A stretch of 64,000 bases of DNA from UBA7683 sp964397855 (GCA_964397855.1 CAYNKQ010000001.1:62001-126000); one strand, 5' to 3'. Positions 42,425-51,655 are shown, counted from the stretch's first letter. Numbers and translations: made by a program. Notes: generated by a model from the sequence alone, not told the origin.

Positions 42425-42454
42425 AAAACAGCCGGCCATTTGGTCGGCTGTTTT
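42425..42454 (+). terminator. Strong intrinsic terminator
   Basis: AAAACAGCCG, loop GCCATTTGGT, CGGCTGTTTT: a 10-bp perfect stem ending in a T-run, placed 40 bases after the surface protein stop. Confidence 0.85.
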
Positions 42455-42503
42455 AACTGTAGACCACTACGCAGAACCTTGGATGTCTAGTACAATAACA
42501 GTT

Positions 42504-43583
42504 ATGCTACATGGTTTGTATCGCTTTCACGCACATGTTCACCGGGGTGGTCACCACCATCATGTAATCTCTGAAGGAATTCTGTTCTTTTTTGTAGCTC
42601 TGATTGTACTTACCAATCCGGCATCGGCTGCTATGCGCTTCCAGGCTCGAAGCTTGTACATTAATAACATTGAACCCGGCGCAACAACCTCTTATACAGT
42701 TGGCTTCAGGTATATGAGTCCACCGGCAATTGCTTCGGTTGATATGCTGTTTTGCATGGATCCAATTCCGTATCATACGTGCGTAACACCACCCGGGCTC
42801 AATGTCTCAAATGCAGTGCTGACTAGTCAGACTGGAGAAGACGGCTTCTCGATCCTGACAAAATCTACAAACCATATTGTATTAACCCGTCCACCAGGTA
42901 CCGTTACTACTACGGATTCGTCATATACGTTTGACAACATCGTAAACCCAACCACAACTCAGTCGTTTGCGATTCGCCTGAGGAGTCATACGACATCGAA
43001 TGCCACGGGTCCACAAGTAGACTTTGGTTCCGTCATGGGCCAAATCACAAACGGGATTGTCATACAAACCCAGGTGCCCCCAATGTTGATATTCTGTGTG
43101 GCAGAAGAAGTTTCCGAAAACTGTACCGATACGAACGAGAACTACTATACAGACATGGGTGAGTTGAATCCTCGACAAACACTTACTGCACAGTCCCAGA
43201 TGGCAGTGGGCACGAATGCTAGTGGAGGGTTTGTAGTTACCGCCAATGGTACGCCAATGAGTGCTGGTACAAATGTTATTGACTCTCTTGCTACACCAAC
43301 AGAGAGCAAGCCTGGCAGCAATCAGTTTGGCATTAATCTCGTTGCCAATAGCAGCCCCGCAATTGGAGTTGACCCGGAGGGGACATGGGCCAACGCAACG
43401 CCATCTTTAAGTTACGGTACGCCTAATAAGTATAAGTTTGTAACAGGTGATATTGTAGCGTCTTCACCAAATGTAAGTCTTATGAAAAAGTTCACCGTAA
43501 GCTACATAGTTAATTCGAACGAACAACTAAGAGCTGGTGTGTATACTACAACGATAACCTACATAGCCAGCGGGCAATTTTAA
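42504..43583 (+). CDS. Secreted surface protein, family 1 member c, His-rich N-terminus
   Basis: 359 residues if started at ATG 42504, which has TACAAT (42491-42496) 7 nt upstream; the frame could also start at 42483. The N-terminus holds eight His in about 15 residues (FHAHVHRGGHHHHV) just before the signal helix (ILFFFVALIVLTNPASA), an odd position that could bind metal on the inner face. The mature part contains Cys pairs, KPGSNQFGINLVANS and the end LRAGVYTTTITYIASGQF shared with the family. It is followed by a DUF916-like gene, as WxL proteins are in Firmicutes. Confidence 0.65.
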   Translation: MLHGLYRFHAHVHRGGHHHHVISEGILFFFVALIVLTNPASAAMRFQARSLYINNIEPGATTSYTVGFRYMSPPAIASVDMLFCMDPIPYHTCVTPPGLNVSNAVLTSQTGEDGFSILTKSTNHIVLTRPPGTVTTTDSSYTFDNIVNPTTTQSFAIRLRSHTTSNATGPQVDFGSVMGQITNGIVIQTQVPPMLIFCVAEEVSENCTDTNENYYTDMGELNPRQTLTAQSQMAVGTNASGGFVVTANGTPMSAGTNVIDSLATPTESKPGSNQFGINLVANSSPAIGVDPEGTWANATPSLSYGTPNKYKFVTGDIVASSPNVSLMKKFTVSYIVNSNEQLRAGVYTTTITYIASGQF

Positions 43584-43637
43584 TGCTACAATGCTGCTTA
43601 TACTTAAAAGATGTAAAATGTGAGGAGAGTTGAACCA

Positions 43638-44684
43638 ATGAAACGTATAAAAAGTCTAGTTATTGCCGCGCTTGTGGTTGTGGCCACTCTGAGTGCAGCA
43701 TACACTCCGGTTTCTGCCCAATCATCGGCCGCACTGAGTATTGTTCCAAAAAAGAACTACACGGTTGAACCCGGTAAAACAGTTAAAGACACCCTAGTTA
43801 TTCGAAACCTTGACGATCAGAAGACGCTAGAACTGACGCTTCGGGTAGTAGACTTCACCTTCATTGACGATGGCGGTTCCCCAAAACTGATGCTGGAAGA
43901 AGACGCTCCTCAAACAACGTGGTCGTTGAAGCCATTTCTAAAGATCCCTCAAACAGTAAAGATCCCACCAAAAGCAAGCAAAACTCTAGACATGAGTGTT
44001 ACTATTCCCGCCAAGCACGGCGCGGGTAGCTACTATAGTGCTATCGTGTACTCAACTGGTGCTCCAGATGGTGGTAATGTTGGCCTGAGTGCTTCTGGCG
44101 TAACCCTGGTCTTTGCATCTGTGCCGGGCACTGTAAACGAAAACCTTAAGCTTGAAAAGTTCGGTGCCTATAACGGTACTCAGGGTAAGGACGGCTACAT
44201 GTTTATTACTGCAGAAAAACCCGAGCGAATGGCCTATACTCTTAAGAACAATGGTAACGTTACCCAGAGTCCGGTTGGTAGCATCACACTTAAGCACATG
44301 TTTGGTCAAAAGCAGGTTATTACTGATATCAACCCGAACGAATCACTTGCGCTTATTGGTCAGTCTCGTACGTTCATATCGTGTATTAAACTCAAATCAG
44401 AATCGGTTGATTTAGAGGGTTCAAAATCTCGAACCAAGGCATGCACCTCTCCCAGTCTTTGGCCGGGCCGTTACTCAGCCGATCTTAATATCTTTTATGG
44501 CCAAAATGGCAACCGTACACAAGAAATTGTAGGATCTGCATCATTTTGGTACATGCCGCTGTGGTTCATAATTGTGTTGGCAATTCTGGCTGTGGCAATT
44601 GCATACGTTATTTGGCGAGTAGTTGGTAAGGTACGCGGCAAGTCGGGCCCTAAGACTAAAAAATCATCACGACGAAAATGGTAA
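43638..44684 (+). CDS. WxL-interacting-protein-like (DUF916-like) membrane protein
   Basis: A 348-residue protein. Signal peptide (LVIAALVVVATLSAAYTPVSA), then two Ig-like domains: VEPGKTVKDTLVIRNLDDQK and IPPKASKTLDMSVTIPAKHG, then LKNNGNVTQSPVGSITLKHM. A C-terminal transmembrane helix (MPLWFIIVLAILAVAIAYVI) and a very basic tail anchor it. This order matches the DUF916/WxLIP family, which tethers WxL surface proteins to peptidoglycan and membrane. GAGGAG lies about 10 nt before ATG 43638. It probably partners the secreted protein encoded just upstream. Confidence 0.75.
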   Translation: MKRIKSLVIAALVVVATLSAAYTPVSAQSSAALSIVPKKNYTVEPGKTVKDTLVIRNLDDQKTLELTLRVVDFTFIDDGGSPKLMLEEDAPQTTWSLKPFLKIPQTVKIPPKASKTLDMSVTIPAKHGAGSYYSAIVYSTGAPDGGNVGLSASGVTLVFASVPGTVNENLKLEKFGAYNGTQGKDGYMFITAEKPERMAYTLKNNGNVTQSPVGSITLKHMFGQKQVITDINPNESLALIGQSRTFISCIKLKSESVDLEGSKSRTKACTSPSLWPGRYSADLNIFYGQNGNRTQEIVGSASFWYMPLWFIIVLAILAVAIAYVIWRVVGKVRGKSGPKTKKSSRRKW

Positions 44685-44734
44685 CACAGTAGCCCTTTTG
44701 TAAGCGCTGCGGGCGCGTTACAATAAGCATAAGC

Positions 44735-45649
44735 ATGGTACACAAAATTCGTTACGGCACAAAACAGATACTCCTGATTACGATTGGGATGTTTCTGTTT
44801 GTGCTGCTGGTTTCTGTAAGATCTGTATCAGCGATTACGCCAATTCCTACACCTGAACCAAAGCCGGGTTCACACGGACTTGAGGCTACTAAAAAACAAG
44901 CGCCACCAACACAAGGGGCGACCATTACAACTCCTGGAAACGGAGCATCGTTTACGACTTCGCCGATCACTGTTAACGGTATATGTCCAAACGGACTATT
45001 GGTACAGGTATATAACAACGGTGTGATGGTTGGCTCGGTAATGTGCACGAACGGCAGTTTTAGGGTAGAAGTGGGCTTATTTGCTGGCACAAATGAACTC
45101 AGTGCCGTAGTCTATGACGACCTTGATCAACCCGGCCCGATCTCAAATATCGTTACTGTTACGTACACCGACACTCGCTTCACGGCTTTTGGTGCACTAG
45201 TAACTCTCACAAGTTCGTACGGTCGGAGATCAGCTGCAACAGGCAGTGAACTAAATTGGCCCCTCCAGCTTTCTGGCGGTACTGGGCCGTATGCATTTAG
45301 TATTGACTGGAGCGATGGCTCTTCGCCTGAGCTTAAGAGTCAGGCGCTTACAGGCTTGGTAACGATTGCGCATGCTTACAAAAAAGCTGGGATATATCAG
45401 GTTAACGTAAAAGCAACTGATGTGAACGGAGTGACCGCCTTCTTGCAAGTTATCGCAGTCTCAAATGGTAAGGTCGATTCAACACCTGACGCCGCTGCTG
45501 CTGGTAAAAGTGCTACAAAAGTGCTGTGGGTTCCAGCTGTTGTGGCTCTGGTGCTACTTCCACCAACATATTGGCTTGGTAAGCGTAGTCAAATGGTGAC
45601 GTTACGCAACAAAATGCTTAAAGAACGCGACAGTTACGGAGAAAAGTAG
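44735..45649 (+). CDS. PKD-domain membrane-anchored surface protein
   Basis: A 304-residue protein. Signal peptide (ILLITIGMFLFVLLVSVRSVS), an Ig-like domain (ITTPGNGASFTTSPITVNGI) and a PKD-type domain (YAFSIDWSDGSSPELKSQAL then IAHAYKKAGIYQVNVKATDV). A C-terminal transmembrane segment (VLWVPAVVALVLLPPTYWLG) and a charged tail follow. TACAAT lies 10 nt before the ATG. It is in the middle of the surface gene block and may be part of the same complex. Confidence 0.7.
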   Translation: MVHKIRYGTKQILLITIGMFLFVLLVSVRSVSAITPIPTPEPKPGSHGLEATKKQAPPTQGATITTPGNGASFTTSPITVNGICPNGLLVQVYNNGVMVGSVMCTNGSFRVEVGLFAGTNELSAVVYDDLDQPGPISNIVTVTYTDTRFTAFGALVTLTSSYGRRSAATGSELNWPLQLSGGTGPYAFSIDWSDGSSPELKSQALTGLVTIAHAYKKAGIYQVNVKATDVNGVTAFLQVIAVSNGKVDSTPDAAAAGKSATKVLWVPAVVALVLLPPTYWLGKRSQMVTLRNKMLKERDSYGEK

Positions 45650-45726
45650 CCTTACAGTCAGTAGCTGCTGTTTGACAAGCGTAAGTACTACCGTGATAAA
45701 CTGTAGCTAGTTACAAGGCAACAAAA

Positions 45727-46884
45727 ATGAATGAGGCTGTGAGGGAACGAAGCGTGAACTCTTCCAGAGTACTAAACCGGCGAGTGGGATACGTAGCGAT
45801 TATTGTATTCATACTACTACTCACTTTTGTAATGTCAGCGCTTGCATCAGCTTCTCTGGTGACAGAGCGTTCGATTGAGCCCAGTAGCTCATCCGTTTCA
45901 GCCACCAACGTAACGTACGGAGTTAATTTTACTTCAGTCGATGCGGCCAATGCTTTCGTGATTGATTTTTGCAGTAATACACCACTGATTGGTCAGACGT
46001 GCACATCACCAACTGGCTTTGATGTTTCTGCAGCTGATGCAACGACAACTGGCTTTACCGAGGAACAGGCTCTCGACAACAACACGCTACGTATCACGGG
46101 CTCAATTGCAGCGACAACTGCCGTATCAGTTAATGTAACTGGTATCGTTAACCCCTCAGTAGCTGGCCCAATGTATGCTCGTATTGTCACTTATGATAGC
46201 GACACAAATGCGGACACATACCAATCTGACGATTTGGGAAGTGGTGTAGTCGACAGCGGCAGCGTAGCCATGTCGATCACTCCTACAATAGGAGTATCGG
46301 GGTCTGTGCTGGAGAGCATGACATTCTGTGTAGCTAAAAACATGATCAGTGCCAACTGTGATCTGACAGATAATCAACCACCAGCTATTAAGCTTGGTGA
46401 GGTTGTCGGAGACAACACGGTTTTAAGTACAGATGTAAGCGAAGGCATTATCTATACGCAGATTTCAACCAATGCGGTAAGCGGCGCAGTAGTCAGTCTT
46501 AAGAGTGGTGCTACAGGGTGCGGTGGGTTGCGACGGATGGGCGCCCCATCTGCTTGTGATATTGCGCCTGCACAGACTAGCGGTATCTCTCCTGGCGAGG
46601 CAAAGTTTGGTGTGAAACTGGTCCCAGCGGCAAACACAGGCTCAAATCCTGGAGGCATACTGCGGGCAATCAATAATTATAATGATTCAACTTTTACACT
46701 AAACTACACGGTGGGTGATACGGCCGGGGTGACTGGTGCCTATGGTGACCCGTTCTTCGATACCAATGGCGGGCCGGCTAATGGCAAAAATATGGCACTC
46801 ACCTTCGGCGCTGCCATTAGTCAGACCACACCCGCAGGTTCGTACTCAACTGACCTTAGTTTGATTGCAACGGGCAGGTTCTGA
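45727..46884 (+). CDS. Secreted surface protein, family 1 member d
   Basis: A 385-residue protein. The signal segment (VAIIVFILLLTFVMSALASA) is followed by a domain like that of the protein at 42504 (VTYGVNFTSVDAANAFVIDF, Cys-containing) and the family features SPGEAKFGVKLVPAANT and TPAGSYSTDLSLIATGRF at the very end. The stop overlaps the start of the next DUF916-like gene (TGATG), so pair expression is coupled. This repeats the surface protein/DUF916 order of 42504-44684. Confidence 0.65.
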   Translation: MNEAVRERSVNSSRVLNRRVGYVAIIVFILLLTFVMSALASASLVTERSIEPSSSSVSATNVTYGVNFTSVDAANAFVIDFCSNTPLIGQTCTSPTGFDVSAADATTTGFTEEQALDNNTLRITGSIAATTAVSVNVTGIVNPSVAGPMYARIVTYDSDTNADTYQSDDLGSGVVDSGSVAMSITPTIGVSGSVLESMTFCVAKNMISANCDLTDNQPPAIKLGEVVGDNTVLSTDVSEGIIYTQISTNAVSGAVVSLKSGATGCGGLRRMGAPSACDIAPAQTSGISPGEAKFGVKLVPAANTGSNPGGILRAINNYNDSTFTLNYTVGDTAGVTGAYGDPFFDTNGGPANGKNMALTFGAAISQTTPAGSYSTDLSLIATGRF

Positions 46885-47951
46885 TGTCATCAAACAGGTC
46901 GGATTACAGTTCAGCACAATTACGGGGAGCGTGGATAGTGCTAAATCAACCTATCCGAACGGGTATTTATACGATTATGGCTGCTGTAGCGGTGATCGTT
47001 TCGCTTTTTGGTCAGGGACTGCCCGCAGAGGCTACCCCAGGTAATTCACCTAACGTGCTCAAGGTTTCGCCAGTACGTAGCGATATTGAAGTTCAGCCAG
47101 GCACGAGTAAGGCGGTTCGGACAATAATTACAAATCTTACCAAGGCACCAATTACGGTTCGTCCTGTAGGGAATGATTTCATTGCGGGAGACGAGCGAGG
47201 CACCCCGGCCCTTATCTTAGACGGTGATTCATTCGCACCAACCCATAGCTTGAAACGCTTCATGGCTCCGTTGTCTGAGGTGACTATTCCAGCAAGCCAA
47301 GACAAGGTAGTGAACGTGGTCATAACAGTGCCGAAAGATGCTCAGGCTGGTGGTTATTTTGGAGCTATTCGCTTTGTGCCGACCACTCCAAATAGCGGCG
47401 AACAGGTTAATCTAAGTGGCAGCGTGGCCTCGCTTATGCTACTGAAAGTTCCTGGTGATTTGGTTGAAAAACTCGACCTTACCGATTTTGAGATTCAGCA
47501 GAAGAGTAAATCGGGAGCGTACTTTCATAGTCCAGATAATCTGCAGGTCACGGTTCGTTTTGCCAATAAAGGCAACGTACAGGTTGGTCCGTTTGGGAAA
47601 GTATCTGTTAAATCAGGCAATGAAGTTGTCTATGAAGCTGATTTCAACACGAAAGATCCGCGGGATATGGCGTTACCCGACGGAGCCCGCCGGTGGGATA
47701 TTCCGCTAGAGAAGATTGGTACGTTCGGTAAGTATACCGTAAGCGCAACCTTTACCTATGGGCAAAAGAACCAAACGGTTGAGGTTACAAAATCATTCTG
47801 GGTAATCCCAACGGGTATTGTTATAGCAGGGATTTTAGTAGTAGCTTTACTCATAGCCGTGTTTATTGGTACTTGGCTGTACTTGCGTCGTCGCAGGTTG
47901 CGCGCGCTTCACGGTCACGCTCGCGGGGGTAATGGCTATAAGCGCTATTAG
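46884..47951 (+). CDS. Second DUF916-like membrane protein
   Basis: A 355-residue protein with the same layout as the one at 43638: N-terminal hydrophobic segment, Ig-like part with IEVQPGTSKAVRTIITNLTK and IPASQDKVVNVVITVPKDAQ, AGGYFGAIRFVP, VRFANKGNVQVGPFGKVSVK, and a C-terminal transmembrane helix (IVIAGILVVALLIAVFIGTW) ending in a basic tail. Coupled to the upstream secreted protein by a 1-base overlap. Probably anchors that protein. Confidence 0.75.
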   Translation: MSSNRSDYSSAQLRGAWIVLNQPIRTGIYTIMAAVAVIVSLFGQGLPAEATPGNSPNVLKVSPVRSDIEVQPGTSKAVRTIITNLTKAPITVRPVGNDFIAGDERGTPALILDGDSFAPTHSLKRFMAPLSEVTIPASQDKVVNVVITVPKDAQAGGYFGAIRFVPTTPNSGEQVNLSGSVASLMLLKVPGDLVEKLDLTDFEIQQKSKSGAYFHSPDNLQVTVRFANKGNVQVGPFGKVSVKSGNEVVYEADFNTKDPRDMALPDGARRWDIPLEKIGTFGKYTVSATFTYGQKNQTVEVTKSFWVIPTGIVIAGILVVALLIAVFIGTWLYLRRRRLRALHGHARGGNGYKRY

Positions 47952-47991
47952 CGATAGTATAATGAATACCAATACTAATGAAGGAGTATAC

Positions 47992-48522
47992 GTGTCAGCA
48001 ATTCGTTTTACAGCCACACTTCGTAAGCTTGATGCAGCTGAAAAGGTCGGATCGGGAGTTATTGTGGCCTTGCCAAAAGAGGCAAGCCTAGAGCTGCCGT
48101 CACGAGGCATGGTTATGATTGAGGGGTCAGTTAATGACGCTCATTTTCGTGCACCGCTAGAGCCGGATGGTCAAGGAAGTCACTGGTTTAAAGTCGATAA
48201 AGATATGCGCAGTGTAGTTGGAATAGACGTAGGTGAAGCCGCTACCTTTAATATTGCATCAACCAAACAGTGGCCAGATCCAGAGGTCCCAGACGATCTG
48301 CAACGTGCGCTGCAGGCTGATCAAGAGGCGAACGAAATGTGGTCAAAAATCACTCCAATGGCACGATGGGATTGGATTCGTTGGATGGACGCAGTTGTAC
48401 TAGAAAAAACCCGCAAAGAACGCCCGGAGAAGCTCTGTTCGATGCTTCGTGCAGGAAAGCGGAGGCCATGCTGTTTCAATCGTGCTTACCGCGCCATGCC
48501 GCGTGCTGCGGAGTTGCTTTAG
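47992..48522 (+). CDS. YdeI/OmpD-associated family protein with DUF1905 domain
   Basis: A 176-residue protein starting at GTG 47992 (AAGGAG 5 nt upstream; the longer frame to 47866 lies inside the previous gene). The N-terminal half is a DUF1905 beta-barrel (VIVALPKEASLELPSRGMVM, HWFKVDKDMRSVVGIDVGEA), and the C-terminal half follows the YdeI/OmpD-associated pattern (VPDDLQRALQADQEANEMWS, MARWDWIRWMDAVVLEKTRK). Function unknown; some relatives are linked to stress or antimicrobial peptide resistance. The extreme C-terminus (RRPCCFNRAYRAMPRAA) is unusual. Confidence 0.75.
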   Translation: MSAIRFTATLRKLDAAEKVGSGVIVALPKEASLELPSRGMVMIEGSVNDAHFRAPLEPDGQGSHWFKVDKDMRSVVGIDVGEAATFNIASTKQWPDPEVPDDLQRALQADQEANEMWSKITPMARWDWIRWMDAVVLEKTRKERPEKLCSMLRAGKRRPCCFNRAYRAMPRAAELL

Positions 48523-48542
48523 TAGCAGGGTAAAACCCCACC

Positions 48543-48743
48543 TTATTTTAGCCGCTCGAGTGCGCCACGTCGTTTAACAATATTTTTATAATCCCACTGA
48601 ATAGACTTAGATTTTTTGAGCCAGCGTTTTAGATCCGAAATATTAATCTGTTCTAGGTCTGTGTACCGGATTTCGGCAGCTTTAAAACTGCCCTCTATCT
48701 GTAAGGTTGGTTCATCAAATGATTGTCCACTCCAAAGGCTCAC
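48543..48743 (-). CDS. Small protein resembling a DUF1801-type C-terminus
   Basis: 66 residues from a GTG at 48743. The sequence EGSFKAAEIRYTDLEQINIS, then RWLKKSKSIQWDYKNIVKRR resembles the C-terminal part of DUF1801-like proteins, so it may be a free-standing or truncated form. It starts 4 bases after the VOC gene, in the same operon. Confidence 0.5.
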   Translation of the reverse strand: MSLWSGQSFDEPTLQIEGSFKAAEIRYTDLEQINISDLKRWLKKSKSIQWDYKNIVKRRGALERLK

Positions 48744-48747
48744 GTGC

Positions 48748-49173
48748 TTAAGCCTCCTGAGGTTTTTGACCAGCGATGTTGACCATCCAGAGAATACCGA
48801 ACTGATCTGTTAGCATTCCAAAAGTATCTCCCCATGGAGCTTTGGTAAGTGGCTGGGATTGCTGCCCACCTTCGGAGAGTTTGCTGTAGTAGCTACTGAG
48901 CTCTGCCTCATTATCACCACTTAGGGAAATACTGATGCTGGTTCCAGAATTGTATGGCATGCCATCGGGAAGATCGGCCGCCATGAGTGTTATACCGTTT
49001 TCTGCTACCAGCATACCGTGCATAATCTGATTTGGATCGCCCTGGTTTGCCGCCATGCCGCCTTCTTGAAATGTACTGAGTTCAAGTTTTCCGCCAAACA
49101 CAGTGTTGTAAAATTCCATAGCTTTTCGAGCATTACCGTTAAACGTAATGTACGGATTAAGTTTTGATTGCAT
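48748..49173 (-). CDS. VOC-superfamily (PhnB-like) protein
   Basis: A 141-residue protein. NPYITFNGNARKAMEFYNTV, FGGKLELSTF, IMHGMLVAENGITLMAADLP and APWGDTFGMLTDQFGILWMV are the two beta-alpha-beta-beta-beta units of the PhnB-like glyoxalase/demethylubiquinone-methyltransferase-like family. Such proteins bind small ligands or metals; a specific reaction cannot be assigned. AAGGAG lies upstream of the ATG. Confidence 0.85.
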   Translation of the reverse strand: MQSKLNPYITFNGNARKAMEFYNTVFGGKLELSTFQEGGMAANQGDPNQIMHGMLVAENGITLMAADLPDGMPYNSGTSISISLSGDNEAELSSYYSKLSEGGQQSQPLTKAPWGDTFGMLTDQFGILWMVNIAGQKPQEA

Positions 49174-49251
49174 CCCGTTCTCCTTCTTATATAGATTAGT
49201 ATACTCTCGAAGTAGACTAAATGCCGATCCTCACAATAGGATGGATCTGCG

Positions 49252-50907
49252 TTACTGCTTTATGTGCCGTTGAAGTGCATCAGGCTTTTCGGTTGTCCAG
49301 CCTGCTGGTGGTGCAACAGTAGCCCATGCATGTGGGGCGGTATCAATGTAGTAGTGGCCATTGCCGATGGGTGCCGAAGCGGCGATTGCTTGGTCGAGTC
49401 CTACTTGCAAGAATGTAATGATCGGGTACCAGCGTGTCTGCGGCGAGACTGCTCGGCCACGTTCTTCTTTTAGCCAGTCCGGTTTTTTAAACAGTAGATC
49501 AAAATTGAACCAAACAACTGGATCATTGGCGTGTTGCAGAAAAAGTATTCTCGTGTCATCTATTGACGGGCTGGTTGCAATAATATCTTCTCGGCTTGAT
49601 GCAAATACGACCGACTTTCCTGATTTATATTTTGGTTGCCATTCTGGTGACCCGGGGTCTCTAGAATCTGTTATATTTCGCCATAGGTCCGTATCGTTAG
49701 GTGTTCCTGTAAACAATGCTCCGTCTACTGAGCGCCGAATATCATTTACACTGCTAAACGCTTCTTGCCCACCAAACGAACCAAGGCTAAGGCCGTACAC
49801 GACTAGCTTCGGTCTGTTGCTTTGCGGTAGTGATTGCCATTCTTCAAAAACGGTATCGTAGAGTACGCGACCAGCTTCTTTGGCTCGATCTTGATCAACT
49901 AAAAATGATATCCAACTTGGTAAATAAGAATACTGCTGCGAGACTATAGCGCTACTTCCGCCGTACATATATTCTAACGAATCGGATGCAGTTGGGTCGA
50001 TCCAGCCCGTGCCAGTTGCGGTTGCGATAACCAATATGTCTCTATTGAATGCACCGGTTCGTTTCAATTCAGCTAAGGCAAGGTCAGCACGAGCTTGTGC
50101 AGTGTCCGCTGAGGCTACTCCAGCATATACACGAATAGGGTCCGCAGCAGGAGTGCCGCTGTACTGGCTAATCTGTTCTTGGGTTGGGCCCTTGCCAAGA
50201 AAAGCCCTTCCTTGAAATCCTACCGTATCCCAAGCTATAAACGATCCGGGGCCACCGGAGCGGTTTGCGCTTAGTGGCTTGGCTGCTCCTTCAGGAGTAG
50301 TTGCATCTCTGATGCCAAACGCCGAGTCAGCTACGTGTAAGAATGCACTGAATAGAATACCGCTAACTGCCAGGTATACGATGAATCCGCTACTCAGAAG
50401 TGCTAGAAATACACCTAACCTTGCGGGCATTCGCTTTGAATACAGTCGAGCTATCTTCAGGCACATTTCTCGTATCATTCTGCCAAGATAGAAAAAGATC
50501 ACGGAGACTATCGTAGTGCTAAGCACTATCAACAGTGAGTGGGTAAGCCCGATTTCTTCCACGCCCAGGAGTCGTCTGACTTGATTCTGCCACACCCTGC
50601 CTGCTAATAGGGCTCCAAGTATCAGCAGAGGAGCGGCAACCTTGAGCAGTCTCCACGATACTTGCTTAGTCTTGTGGCTGAGTTCACTCTGAATAAACCA
50701 TCTATAGAGCGAGCTACAACCAAGACCTACGCCATATCCGATTACCAAGCCAAGACCACTAATAAAACCCTGAATAAACCATGGTCTCGGCAGTAGCGAG
50801 GGCAAAACGGAACAAAGAACTGCTCCAATAGCAAAGATAGTTCCGAGAAAACTGGGCTTCCAATTTTTAGGAGCCTCTTGTTTAATTGACGTGTTTTTTG
50901 TGCGCAC
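49252..50907 (-). CDS. Integral-membrane alpha/beta-hydrolase (PF10081-type)
   Basis: A 551-residue protein. The N-terminal ~200 residues hold four to five transmembrane helices (FIQGFISGLGLVIGYGVGLG, VAAPLLILGALLA, SLLIVLSTTIVSVIFFYLG, LGVFLALLSSGFIVYLAVSG). The C-terminal ~330 residues are an alpha/beta-hydrolase domain with nucleophile Ser in VVYGLSLGSFGGQEA, and HANDPVVWFNFDLLF and GHYYIDTAPHAWATVA near the acid and His positions. This combination is known from actinobacterial membrane hydrolases and may act on lipids or cell-wall substrates outside. Starts at GTG 50907, 2 bases after the upstream gene. Confidence 0.78.
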   Translation of the reverse strand: MRTKNTSIKQEAPKNWKPSFLGTIFAIGAVLCSVLPSLLPRPWFIQGFISGLGLVIGYGVGLGCSSLYRWFIQSELSHKTKQVSWRLLKVAAPLLILGALLAGRVWQNQVRRLLGVEEIGLTHSLLIVLSTTIVSVIFFYLGRMIREMCLKIARLYSKRMPARLGVFLALLSSGFIVYLAVSGILFSAFLHVADSAFGIRDATTPEGAAKPLSANRSGGPGSFIAWDTVGFQGRAFLGKGPTQEQISQYSGTPAADPIRVYAGVASADTAQARADLALAELKRTGAFNRDILVIATATGTGWIDPTASDSLEYMYGGSSAIVSQQYSYLPSWISFLVDQDRAKEAGRVLYDTVFEEWQSLPQSNRPKLVVYGLSLGSFGGQEAFSSVNDIRRSVDGALFTGTPNDTDLWRNITDSRDPGSPEWQPKYKSGKSVVFASSREDIIATSPSIDDTRILFLQHANDPVVWFNFDLLFKKPDWLKEERGRAVSPQTRWYPIITFLQVGLDQAIAASAPIGNGHYYIDTAPHAWATVAPPAGWTTEKPDALQRHIKQ

Positions 50908-50909
50908 AA

Positions 50910-51314
50910 CTAGCCTAACTTTTTATAGAGGTATGTAATAAGTGAAGTTGCAATTGTCATGGCTGCTATGACAATAATCAGGCCAATGAAACCACTAATC
51001 TGGACGTGTTGGCCAAAAAGTACTTCAATTGCTGCAAGAAAAACAAATTTTGAAAAAAACATGACCAACCAGACGCTAAACGCCATAGCTACCGCATTCG
51101 TTTTTTTACCAGCTTGTTTAAATTGAGAGACTACCCAGTCTTTGCACGCAAATGTAGCATAGGTTAGCGCCTGCAGTACCACCGCCACCCCGAATGTAGT
51201 TGAATACGACCGTGTATATAAAATATCCGTGTAATCGTTAAAGAATCCGAGTACAACTGAGTAGACGAGAACTCCCAGAACCATTTCACATAGCAACTTT
51301 TGCCTGTTTGTCAT
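50910..51314 (-). CDS. Four-helix membrane protein, unknown
   Basis: A 134-residue protein with four hydrophobic stretches (MVLGVLVYSVVLGFF, FGVAVVLQALTYATFA, VAMAFSVWLVMFFSKFVFLA, IGLIIVIAAMTIATSLITYL). No family recognised. TATACT (complement of 51322-51327) is 7 nt before the ATG (leaderless), and this promoter also serves the hydrolase gene 2 bases downstream. Confidence 0.65.
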   Translation of the reverse strand: MTNRQKLLCEMVLGVLVYSVVLGFFNDYTDILYTRSYSTTFGVAVVLQALTYATFACKDWVVSQFKQAGKKTNAVAMAFSVWLVMFFSKFVFLAAIEVLFGQHVQISGFIGLIIVIAAMTIATSLITYLYKKLG

Positions 51315-51384
51315 AGGCTACAGTATATACAGTCATAGGTTATAGGCAAAACTTCATGTTTGGGGTGATAAGCGAGTTTTCTGC

Positions 51385-51655
51385 TTAGCTTGCTCTAGCA
51401 TTTTCCTTGAGCATCTTTACTGCGTCTTTTAGTGAGCCAGCCGGAGTGATCGTGCCGCTATTTACGAACAGAATTTGATCAGCACCCTCAATGGTGTTTA
51501 GCCGGTGTGCAATCACTACGATGGTCGTTTCTTTCGGTAAGCTCTTAATAATGTCATCGAGTAGTTTTTCTGTGATGGTATCAACATTGGCTGTTGCCTC
51601 ATCAAGAATAATTAGTTCTGGATGACGCAGCGCTGCACTAACAGCAGCCCCGTGT
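51385..51655 (-). pseudogene. Truncated ABC-exporter ATPase, C-terminal fragment
   Basis: The frame contains ALRHPELIILDEATANVDTI (Walker B and D-loop) and TTIVVIAHRLNTIEGADQIL (H-loop) and ends like an exporter ATPase. Walker A, the Q-loop and an intact signature (LSGGQ) are missing; upstream sequence (LVQAVHGAAVSA) is unrelated and runs into the 3' end of the LysM-CHAP gene. This is a decayed gene cut by a rearrangement. Confidence 0.75.
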
